Origin: Candidatus Bipolaricaulota bacterium
Lineage (GTDB): Bacteria; Bipolaricaulota; Bipolaricaulia; RBG-16-55-9
DNA: 7,428 bases
Direction of reading: 5' to 3'
NCBI GenBank assembly: GCA_027021605.1
Contig: JALUUA010000244.1
Location: 1 to 7,428, forward strand
Shown here in pieces: positions 1 to 5,769 of the stretch (position 1 is the stretch's first letter; every line of letters starts with the position of its first letter). The notes under the pieces were generated by a model. That model was not told the DNA's origin. It worked only from the letters and a program-made list of their open reading frames with translations, and ran no database searches. Position numbers and translations under genes: made by a program.

Positions 1-1
1 G

Positions 2-1297
2 GTCGACGAGGTCCTCTACCCCCCCGACTACCGGCGGATGCTGCTCGAGGGCTACCGCCGGGGGATCGTGGCGCGCGCCCTGGAGGGGGGCTCGTTGACC
101 CCCTTTTACGCGCTGGGGTACGTGTGTGCCTTCTTCGACGCCGGGCTCTACTGCCCCTACACCGTCTCGCTCGCCACCGCGATCCCGCTGGAGAAGTACA
201 GCTCCCCCGCGCTCCGGGAGCGCTACCTTCCCCGGATGCTCCGGCGGGACGAGGGGGTCTGGCAGGGGGCCACCTGGATGACGGAGGCCAAGGGGGGCTC
301 CGATCTGGGCTTCGGGGTGGAGACGGTCGCCGTCCCCCTGGAGGGGGAGCGTTGGGCCTTGGAGGGCGACAAGTACTTCGCGAGCAACGCGGGGGCGGAG
401 CTGGCCGTGGTGGCCGCCCGGCCCGAGGGGGCGCCCCCCGGCGTGCGGGGCCTGGCGCTCTTTTTGGTGCCCAAGCGGCGCGAGGACGGCTCGCTCAACT
501 ACTTCCTCCGGCGCCTCAAGGACAAGATCGCCACCCGCTCCGTCCCCACCGGGGAGGTCGAGCTGCGCGGGAGCGAGGGCTTCCTGCTGGGGGAACCGGA
601 GCAGGGGGTCTACCTCATCTTGGAGGTGCTCAACGTCTCCCGGGTGGCCAACGCCGTGGGGAGCGTGGGGCTGATGCAGCGCTGCCTCGCCGAGGCCTTG
701 GAGTTCGCGGAAAAGCGCGTAGCATTTGGGAAGCCCATCTTAGAGCACCCCCTGCTGAAGAGGCAGTTCCACGAGCGGACGGAGGCGCTGCGGCGGGCGT
801 TCGCCCTCGCCTGGGGGGCCGTCCGGCTCCTCGACGAGGTCTGGCGCCAGGCCCCGCGCTCCTCGGAGCGCTACCCCCTCTTTCGGCTGATGGCGCACCT
901 GGCCAAGTACGGGACCGCCGAGGAAGCGATTCAGACCGCCAAGTGGGCCATGGAGGTCCACGGGGGCGCGGGGGCGCTGCACGAGTACCCCGCCGAGCGC
1001 TGGCTGCGCGAGGCGATGATCCTCAGCATCTGGGAGGGGACGCCCCACCGGCAGATCCTGGACGGCCTCGAGGCCATGGAGCGCAAGCGGGCGCACGAGT
1101 TGCTGTTCCGGCACTTGGCCCCTCATGCGGACCCCCGGCAGCAGAAGTCCCTGGAGGCCGAGATCGAGGCCCTGCTCCGCAAGGACCCGGAGGAGAGGGA
1201 GGCCGAGGCCGAAGGGGTCTTCCGGCGCTTGGTCCGCTTCGCCGCCGAGGCCCTCGCGCGAAGGCTCGCGGGGGCCGAGGCCCCCTTGTCCCGCTAG
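2..1297 (+). CDS. Acyl-CoA dehydrogenase family protein, AidB-like (5' end cut off by window)
   Basis: FAD-dependent acyl-CoA dehydrogenase fold, expected to oxidise an acyl-CoA-type thioester at the alpha-beta bond in the cytoplasm and pass electrons to an electron-transfer flavoprotein. The reading frame is open to the left edge, so the N-terminus is missing; the first in-window Met is at base 38 and is probably internal. Counting from that Met, MTEAKGGSD (81-89) is the middle-domain flavin/substrate signature, KRVAFG (226-231) matches the R-x-x-FG FAD contact, GGAGAL (309-314) is the C-terminal FAD loop, and IWEGT (331-335) carries the catalytic-base Glu333 of the medium-chain enzyme type. 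LNVSRVANAVGSVG (198-211) and the MTEAKGGSD form resemble the AidB-like branch more than ordinary short-chain enzymes. A charged helical tail follows residue 345. The stop is TAG at 1295-1297, and the next gene begins 39 bases later. The family call is secure; substrate and AidB-type DNA-damage role are not. Confidence 0.93.
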   Translation, partial: VDEVLYPPDYRRMLLEGYRRGIVARALEGGSLTPFYALGYVCAFFDAGLYCPYTVSLATAIPLEKYSSPALRERYLPRMLRRDEGVWQGATWMTEAKGGSDLGFGVETVAVPLEGERWALEGDKYFASNAGAELAVVAARPEGAPPGVRGLALFLVPKRREDGSLNYFLRRLKDKIATRSVPTGEVELRGSEGFLLGEPEQGVYLILEVLNVSRVANAVGSVGLMQRCLAEALEFAEKRVAFGKPILEHPLLKRQFHERTEALRRAFALAWGAVRLLDEVWRQAPRSSERYPLFRLMAHLAKYGTAEEAIQTAKWAMEVHGGAGALHEYPAERWLREAMILSIWEGTPHRQILDGLEAMERKRAHELLFRHLAPHADPRQQKSLEAEIEALLRKDPEEREAEAEGVFRRLVRFAAEALARRLAGAEAPLSR

Positions 1298-1336
1298 GGA
1301 GCAGCGCAGCGGAGCATGCCGTAGGGGGCGTGGACA

Positions 1337-2422
1337 ATGGGCAGGGATAAGGGCATGGGTACGGGTACGGGATCGGGATCGGGAAGGGCGGCGGGAACCG
1401 CGCGGGCCCTGGTGACCGGGGCGACCGGCTTGGTGGGGGTGCACCTGGTGGAGAGGCTGCGGGAGGAGGGCTGGCGCGTGCGGGCGCTGGTCCGACCCAC
1501 GAGCCGCACGGCGCTGCTGCGGGGGTGGGGGGTGGATCTCGCCGTGGGGGATCTGGGGGATCGGGCCGCGCTGCGGGAGGCGTGCGAGGGGGCCGATGTG
1601 GTGTTTCACTGCGCCGCCCGCCCGCCCCTGGGGGGGACCCGCGAGGAGTTCTTCCGCGACAACGTCCGGGGGACGATCAACGCGCTCGATGCCGCGCTGG
1701 AGGCGGGCGTCGAGCGCTTCGTCCACGTGAGCACCGTCGACGTCTACGGCTACGGGGATCACGACGGGGCGGACGAGCGGACCCCCTTCCGGCCCGACGG
1801 GCTGTACTCCGAGTCGAAGATCGAGGCGGAGCGCGCTGTGGCCCGCTACTACGAGGAGAAGGGCCTCCCCTGCGTGATCCTGCGGCCCTGTCTAATCTAC
1901 GGCCCCCACGACCGGCACCTGCTTCCCGCCGTGATGGGGCTGCTCTCCCGCGGGCGGACCCCGCTCGTCTCCGGCGGTCGGGTCCTTCTGGACGTCGTGT
2001 ACGCCGGGGACGTGGCCGAGGCCCTGTGGCGGGCGGCCCGGAGCCGCGCGGCCGTAGGCCAGGCGTACAACATCACGGACGGGGCGCGCCGCACCCTGCG
2101 CGAGGTCGTCGAGACCTTCGCGCGGGCGCTGGGTCGGGAGCCCCGCTTCCTCCGGGTGCCCTACGGCCCGGCCTACGCGCTGGCCCGCCTGGTGAGCGCC
2201 CTCGGGCCCCGGCTCGGCGCGTCGGTCCCCCCCTACCTGCGCTGGGAGGTGGTCAAGGCGATGGGGCACCACCGCCACTTCTCGATCGCCAAGGCCCAAG
2301 AGGAGCTGGGCTACGAGCCGCGGACGCCCCTCGAAGAGGGGCTGCAAAAGACCCTCCGCTGGCACCGGCTTAGGGAGCAGGGGAGGCCCGAGGCGGAGGA
2401 GGCCGAAACCGTCCCCCTCTGA
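1337..2422 (+). CDS. NAD(P)-dependent epimerase/dehydratase or 3-beta-HSD-like extended SDR
   Basis: A 361-residue extended short-chain dehydrogenase/reductase that should bind NAD(P) in an N-terminal Rossmann fold and act on a nucleotide-sugar, sterol-like or related hydroxy/keto substrate. TGATGLVG (27-34) is the dinucleotide-binding TGxxGxxG motif, VSTVDVYG (131-138) carries the catalytic Ser/Thr region, YSESK (157-161) is the YxxxK active site, and RPCLIYGP (183-190) is typical of epimerases. The ending, with SIAKAQEELGYEPRTPLEEG (316-335), is common in the 3-beta-HSD/epimerase group. ATG 1337 has AGGGGG about 10 bases upstream. It gives an unusual 22-residue Gly/Thr/Ser-rich lead before the fold, encoded by hexamer repeats; ATG 1355 is the alternative. 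It lies 39 bases after the dehydrogenase and 41 before the permease, consistent with an operon. Exact substrate is unknown. Confidence 0.9.
   Translation: MGRDKGMGTGTGSGSGRAAGTARALVTGATGLVGVHLVERLREEGWRVRALVRPTSRTALLRGWGVDLAVGDLGDRAALREACEGADVVFHCAARPPLGGTREEFFRDNVRGTINALDAALEAGVERFVHVSTVDVYGYGDHDGADERTPFRPDGLYSESKIEAERAVARYYEEKGLPCVILRPCLIYGPHDRHLLPAVMGLLSRGRTPLVSGGRVLLDVVYAGDVAEALWRAARSRAAVGQAYNITDGARRTLREVVETFARALGREPRFLRVPYGPAYALARLVSALGPRLGASVPPYLRWEVVKAMGHHRHFSIAKAQEELGYEPRTPLEEGLQKTLRWHRLREQGRPEAEEAETVPL
1357..1386 (+). repeat. Hexameric direct repeats in the 5' end of the SDR gene
   Basis: GGGTAC occurs twice, then GGGATC twice, then GGGAAG, all in a six-base register. They encode a Gly-Thr-Gly-Thr-Gly-Ser-Gly-Ser tract ahead of the Rossmann fold. 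Because the unit is six bases, gain or loss of a copy changes protein length by two residues without a frameshift. Confidence 0.75.
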
Positions 2423-2463
2423 CGGGATTCCATGCGCAGGCACCGGAGGAGCCCGCGATCGCG

Positions 2464-4236
2464 ATGACGCTCTCCATGCTCTTGGCGTTCGCCCTGCTGT
2501 TGGCGGCGCTCATTGTTTTCGCCTTGGACCTCTTCCCCATCGACTTTGTGGCCTTCGCGCTCATGGCCGCGGTGCTCCTGTTGGGGCCCTGGCTCCACGT
2601 CTCCCCGGAGGAGGCGATCTCGGGGTTCAGCAACCCCGCCACCATAACGGTCTTGGCCATGTTCATCTTGAGCGGGGGCATTTATCGCACGGGGGCGATC
2701 CACCTGCTGGCGCGGCGGGCGATTCGCCTGGCGGGCGACAGCGAGCTGCGCCAGCTCCTCGTGGTGATGTTCCTGGTCGGCCCCATCTCCGCCTTCTTGA
2801 ACAACACGGCGGCGGTGGCGATCCTGATCCCGTTCGTGATGGCGCTGGCCCGGGAGAAGCAGCGCGCCCCCTCCAAGCTGCTAATCCCCCTCTCGTACAC
2901 CTCGCAGCTGGCGGGGGTGGTCACGCTCATCGGCACGTCCACGAACATCCTGGCCAGCACCCTCTCGGCGCGCGAGGGGGCAGGCGCCTTCGGGATGTTC
3001 GAGTTCACCCCCATCGGGCTCCTCATCTTCGCCACCGGGGTTCTGTATCTCCTCCTGGTGGGGCGCCGACTCCTCCCCGAGCGCCGCGCCGAGGAGATCA
3101 CGGAGAAATATCACGTGAAGGAGTACCTCACGGAGGTCGTGGTGCTCCCGGACTCCCCCCTGGTGGGCAAGACGCTTTTGGAGAGCAAGCTGAGCGAGCA
3201 GTTCGACATCCAGGTGCTCGAGATCCTACGGGACGGGCAGCGGCTGGGGCCGCCGCTGGCGGACAAGGTCCTGTTGCCGGGGGACGTCCTGTTCATCCGG
3301 GCGAGCCGCGACCAGCTCCTCAAGATCAAGGACGCCGAGGGCTTGGCCCTGGAGCCCGAGGTGCGCCACGGCGAGCCGGGCGAGGAGATGGCCCTCCTCG
3401 AGGTCGTCATCGGCCCCAACTCCGAGCTGATCGGCGGGACGCTCGAGACGACGGACTTCCGCAATCGGTATGGGTGCACCGTGATCGCGATGTGGAAGCA
3501 CGGGGTCCTGATCCGTGAACGCTTGGGGAAGGTCCGCCTCGACTTCGGGGACACCCTCCTGCTGCAGGGGGAGCGAAGCGCCTTGGAGAGGGTCAAGCGC
3601 GACCCCGGGTTCATCGTCACGGAGGAGGTCGAGCTGGAGGCGTTCCGCACGGAGAAGATCCCCGTGGCGCTGGGGATCATCGCCGGGGTGGTCGTCTTCG
3701 CCGCCCTGGGCGTGCCCATCCTGGTGACGGCGCTGGTGGGTTGTGTCGCCATGGTGCTTACGGGGTGCCTGAAGGTGCACGAGCTGCACGAGTCGATCCG
3801 CTGGGACGTGATCTTCCTGCTCGCGGGCGTCATCCCCCTGGGGCTGGCGCTGGAGAACACGGGCGCGGCGGCGTGGCTCGCCGGCTGGGCCCTCGAGGCC
3901 TCGCAGTACGTCCCCCCCCTGGCGGTGCTGGGGCTCTTCTACGTGACCACCATGGTCCTCACGGAGCTGATCTCGAACAACGCCGCGGTGGTGGTGATGG
4001 TCCCCGTGGGGGTGACGGCGGCCCGCCTCTTGGGGTTGGACCCCCAGGCGTTCGTGCTGGCGATCATGTTCGCGGCCTCGACGAGCTTCTCCACGCCCGT
4101 GGGCTATCAGACGAACACCATGGTCTACGGCCCCGGCGGCTACAAGTTCTTGGATTTCGTCCGCGTGGGCGGGCCCTTGAACCTCCTGTTGGCCGCCCTC
4201 ACCCCGCTGTACATCGCCTGGATCTGGGGGCTGTGA
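2464..4236 (+). CDS. SLC13-family anion permease with two internal RCK-C (TrkA-C) domains
   Basis: A 590-residue inner-membrane transporter of the SLC13/citrate-transporter-like fold; relatives move dicarboxylates, sulfate or similar anions, usually with sodium. Hydrophobic segments cover about residues 1-22, 24-45, 60-75, 95-128, 140-165 and 181-202, then 398-432, 446-465, 470-496 and 498-590. The two membrane halves each carry an asparagine-rich re-entrant motif, LNNTAAVA (112-119) and ISNNAAVVV (503-511), each followed by a helical-hairpin region with GTSTN (157-161) and TPVGYQTN (544-551). Between the halves lie two cytoplasmic RCK-C domains, about 222-292 and 308-382, both with the typical (L/I)xGxTL start and a GD-(V/T)-L-x-(I/L) strand; these often sense a ligand and gate transport. 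GGAGGAG (2445-2451) is about 12 bases before ATG 2464; ATG 2476 is a possible alternative. Length is normal for the bacterial permease group. Substrate cannot be read from sequence. Confidence 0.93.
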   Translation: MTLSMLLAFALLLAALIVFALDLFPIDFVAFALMAAVLLLGPWLHVSPEEAISGFSNPATITVLAMFILSGGIYRTGAIHLLARRAIRLAGDSELRQLLVVMFLVGPISAFLNNTAAVAILIPFVMALAREKQRAPSKLLIPLSYTSQLAGVVTLIGTSTNILASTLSAREGAGAFGMFEFTPIGLLIFATGVLYLLLVGRRLLPERRAEEITEKYHVKEYLTEVVVLPDSPLVGKTLLESKLSEQFDIQVLEILRDGQRLGPPLADKVLLPGDVLFIRASRDQLLKIKDAEGLALEPEVRHGEPGEEMALLEVVIGPNSELIGGTLETTDFRNRYGCTVIAMWKHGVLIRERLGKVRLDFGDTLLLQGERSALERVKRDPGFIVTEEVELEAFRTEKIPVALGIIAGVVVFAALGVPILVTALVGCVAMVLTGCLKVHELHESIRWDVIFLLAGVIPLGLALENTGAAAWLAGWALEASQYVPPLAVLGLFYVTTMVLTELISNNAAVVVMVPVGVTAARLLGLDPQAFVLAIMFAASTSFSTPVGYQTNTMVYGPGGYKFLDFVRVGGPLNLLLAALTPLYIAWIWGL

Positions 4237-4274
4237 CGGGGTAAGCTAGGGGCGTAACGAAAGGGGTGTCCCGC

Positions 4275-4739
4275 ATGCCGCGCAAGAGGGCTGCCGAGCC
4301 GACCCCGCCCCCGGACGAGCGGGCCCGAGAGCCGGACGAAGCCCGGGAGCGGGCGGTCAACGAGCTCGTCAGCGATTTGGGGAAGATCACCTTCACCGAG
4401 GGAGTGCTCACGGCCCTGGTGCATCAGGCCGTCTCCCAAGTGGAGGGCTTGGGCGAGGTCAAGGGGAAGCTCTCGGAGATCGTGGGGATCTTCGGCGGGC
4501 GCCAGAAGGGCATCCAGGTGGAGCTCCGGCCCGAGGGCGTCCACGTGAGCTTGAGCATTACCGTCCGCTACGGGAAGCCCATCCACGAGGTGGCGCGCAC
4601 GATCCAGGAGCGCGTCAAGGAGGAAGTGGAGAGGATGACGGGGCTCCCCATCTCCGGCGTGGACATCTACGTCCAGGACATCCAACCGCCGGAGCCGCCC
4701 CCCGGCCCCGGCTCCCCCGCACCGGAGGGGGAGCTTTAG
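4275..4739 (+). CDS. Asp23/Gls24 family (DUF322) envelope stress-type protein
   Basis: A small soluble protein of 154 residues. The core, from VNELVSDLGKITFTEGVL through VDIYVQDI, shows the Asp23/Gls24 pattern: a conserved start of G-K-I-T-F-T-E-G-V-L, a short helix ending in an evolved GLGEVKGKL (normally GV-rich), then strands around VELRPEGVHVSLSITVRYG, and a helix IHEVARTIQERVKEEVERMTGL leading to the final V-x-I-x-V-x-D/GI strand. The family includes staphylococcal Asp23 and enterococcal Gls24, linked to cell-envelope homeostasis. Both ends are low-complexity: a charged Arg/Glu/Pro N-terminal tail and a Pro/Gly/Glu-rich C-terminal tail. I prefer ATG 4275, which has AAAGGGG at 4260-4266 eight bases upstream; GTG 4266 is in frame but overlaps that ribosome site. 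It starts 38 bases after the permease stop and is probably co-transcribed. The family call is firm; its precise role here is unknown. Confidence 0.9.
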   Translation: MPRKRAAEPTPPPDERAREPDEARERAVNELVSDLGKITFTEGVLTALVHQAVSQVEGLGEVKGKLSEIVGIFGGRQKGIQVELRPEGVHVSLSITVRYGKPIHEVARTIQERVKEEVERMTGLPISGVDIYVQDIQPPEPPPGPGSPAPEGEL

Positions 4740-4750
4740 GCTAGGCTTTA

Positions 4751-4772
4751 GCGGGCTGGAGCGTCCGCCCGC
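4751..4772 (+). terminator. Weak hairpin after the plus-strand gene cluster
   Basis: GCGGGC (4751-4756) can pair with GCCCGC (4767-4772) across a 10-base loop, just after the Asp23-like gene. No T-run follows, so it is not a canonical intrinsic terminator. It may slow polymerase or be chance in GC-rich DNA. Confidence 0.3.
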
Positions 4773-4793
4773 CGTCAACGTAATCCCGGCGAC

Positions 4794-4823
4794 TTGACAG
4801 CGGGGCGCTGGGGGGAGTATAAA
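4794..4823 (+). promoter_or_regulatory. Near-consensus sigma70-type promoter for the hairpin RNA
   Basis: TTGACA (4794-4799) is a perfect -35 and TATAAA (4818-4823) a five-of-six -10, separated by 18 bases. This stands out strongly in such GC-rich sequence. The predicted start, about 4830, falls at the first base of the inverted-repeat hairpin. No protein gene follows on the plus strand. Confidence 0.75.
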
Positions 4824-4829
4824 GCGAGC

Positions 4830-4903
4830 ACGGGCTTGGCCTGCAGCCTCGAACCGCGTCCTCGGAACATCTCACCCTGCCCGGGCCAAGCCCGCTCTCT
4901 TTT
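4830..4903 (+). ncRNA. Candidate small hairpin-closed RNA of about 74 nt, family unknown
   Basis: A 13-bp stem pairs 4831-4843 with 4882-4894; its outer 11 bp, CGGGCTTGGCC with GGCCAAGCCCG, are perfect, followed by one G-U and one C-G pair. GAG (4826-4828) can also pair with CTC (4895-4897). The stem closes a 38-nt loop and is followed by CTCTCTTTTG, so the 3' arm plus the T-run could serve as the terminator. A near-consensus promoter places the start at the base of the stem, which argues for a discrete short transcript rather than just a terminator. I do not recognise the family: it lacks the conserved SRP apical loop, and it is too short for 6S or tmRNA. Because the stem is symmetrical, the minus strand folds similarly, and a possible minus promoter lies at 4904-4909. 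Alternatively it is only a terminator hairpin with an unrelated promoter. Confidence 0.5.
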
Positions 4904-4950
4904 GCTATACCGGGAGCGGCGATCGAAATTCAACCGAAACGGGGTCGAAA
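4904..4950 (-). promoter_or_regulatory. Direct-repeat operator array with possible minus-strand -10
   Basis: On the plus strand TCGAAA (4923), CCGAAA (4934) and TCGAAA (4945) occur at exactly 11-bp spacing; on the minus strand they read TTTCGA, TTTCGG, TTTCGA. One-helical-turn direct repeats are the usual target of OmpR/PhoB winged-helix proteins, and such a protein is encoded nearby. Thirteen bases beyond the last repeat on the minus strand lies TATAGC (4909-4904), a possible -10 of an activator-dependent promoter that would transcribe the hairpin region leftward. The same repeat class and the same 13-base gap occur upstream of the secreted-protein gene. Binding by that regulator is inference. 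Confidence 0.5.
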
Positions 4951-5045
4951 CGGGTGGGGCCCTTCGCGCTCGCGGAGCAGCCCACAGGACGGCTCATGGG
5001 ACGGGGACCCGTAGGGCGAGCTCCCATACCCCTCCCCTGCTCCCC

Positions 5046-5639
5046 CTACTTCTCCGACTGCGGGGTGCCGGGGCGCTCTGCCGGGGTGGCCAGGCGGATG
5101 CGCAGCACGAGCAGCCCCCCCGCCGCGGTGATCTCCTGCTCCCGTCCCTTGGCGGCGCTTAAAAACGCCAAGGCTTGGCGCATTTCCCTCTGGGCCCCCG
5201 CCAGGGAGCGCTCCTCGCGGGCGTTCTTGGCGTGCTCGCCGGCCCTTTCCAGATACCAAAGCACGTTCTCCAGGTTGAGTTGAACGGACTCGTTTGCGTC
5301 CCCCTGGAGTTCGGGTTCGGCGCGAAGCCGCTCCACGTAGGGGATGATCCCCACGCCGTCGCCGGGATCGGGCGCGGCGGTTGCGTCGTAGTCCGGCCCG
5401 CCCCGCCCCTGGAGGAGGTTGAGGACCACCTGGGCGTGGACGTGGACCTCGGAGGGGGCGGAGCGCACCTGGGCCAACACCGCCTGCTGGATCGCCAAGT
5501 TCAGCTGGCGGATCGCCTTCTCGAGCAGATCCGCCGCGGGGGATTGCGATTGCGCGCGGGTATCCACCCCCACCAGGGGGGGCAACCACGCCAACGCCCC
5601 GCACAGCAGCAGAACACCGCCTACTCGGTACGCCCTCAT
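5046..5639 (-). CDS. Secreted helical protein of unknown function with HVHAQ/PGDG motifs
   Basis: A 197-residue protein with a clear signal peptide: Arg at 2 and 5, a hydrophobic run VGGVLLLCGALAWLPPLV (6-23), and a likely cleavage after TRAQ (27-30), so it should be exported. The mature part looks mostly alpha-helical: helix 34-60, HVHAQVVLNLLQG (66-78), then a loop GPDYD...DPGDGVGII (81-99), and two helices 104-145 and 146-166. The HAQ-VVLN-GxxGPDYD-PGDGxG pattern recalls small extracytoplasmic helical domains seen in Chloroflexota-type proteins, but I cannot confirm that here. His66, His68 and Asp residues in the loop could bind metal. ATG 5639 has AAGGAAGGAG about eight bases upstream, a strong ribosome site. 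It follows the membrane regulator on the same strand, 119 bases apart, with its own operator array in between, suggesting it is a target of that regulator. There is no canonical terminator after its stop. Confidence 0.85.
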   Translation of the reverse strand: MRAYRVGGVLLLCGALAWLPPLVGVDTRAQSQSPAADLLEKAIRQLNLAIQQAVLAQVRSAPSEVHVHAQVVLNLLQGRGGPDYDATAAPDPGDGVGIIPYVERLRAEPELQGDANESVQLNLENVLWYLERAGEHAKNAREERSLAGAQREMRQALAFLSAAKGREQEITAAGGLLVLRIRLATPAERPGTPQSEK

Positions 5640-5660
5640 CGTCCGTGCTCCTTCCTTTCC

Positions 5661-5705
5661 ATCGCGGTTGGGACTGGTGCCTGCGATTCACGGGGCCACG
5701 TCCCA
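5661..5705 (-). other. Possible H-type pseudoknot in the leader of the secreted-protein gene
   Basis: On the minus strand TGGGAC/GTCCCA (5700-5705 with 5669-5674) and ATCGC/GCGAT (5683-5687 with 5661-5665) cross each other, the layout of an H-type pseudoknot, ending about 10 bases before the ribosome site. No known riboswitch class is recognised and short stems like these can occur by chance. Confidence 0.25.
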
Positions 5706-5710
5706 TAAAA

Positions 5711-5769
5711 GTCCTACCCGATATCCCCGTAGAAAGACAATCGAAGCGAGATCGAAATCTAGATCGAAA
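5711..5769 (-). promoter_or_regulatory. Four-copy direct-repeat operator and promoter for the secreted-protein gene
   Basis: Plus-strand coordinates of the repeats are TAGAAA (5730, one mismatch), TCGAAG (5741), TCGAAA (5752) and TCGAAA (5764), spaced 11, 11 and 12 bp. On the minus strand they read as TTTCGA units running toward the secreted-protein gene. The gap after the last repeat is 13 bases, then TAGGAC (5716-5711), a poor -10 (three of six); TTGTCT at 5740-5735 could act as a weak -35. A poor core promoter behind helical-phase repeats is typical of an activator-dependent OmpR/PhoB-type promoter. The outermost repeat overlaps the stop codon of the regulator gene. Confidence 0.55.

Noticed and set aside
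740..1762. Long minus-strand frame across the dehydrogenase/SDR junction
   Set aside because: It opposes two well-supported genes and has a Pro/Arg/Gly shadow composition.
4830..4900. tRNA-like look on the minus strand (TTCGAGG resembling a T-loop, 7-bp GGGCTTG/CAAGCCC)
   Set aside because: No anticodon or D arm can be placed, the total is only about 62 bases between acceptor ends, and the T-stem pairs poorly.
4996..5027. ATGGGA/TCCCAT inverted repeat downstream of the secreted-protein gene as its terminator
   Set aside because: The six-base stem has no T-run on the minus strand and the surroundings are G/C-rich enough for chance pairing.
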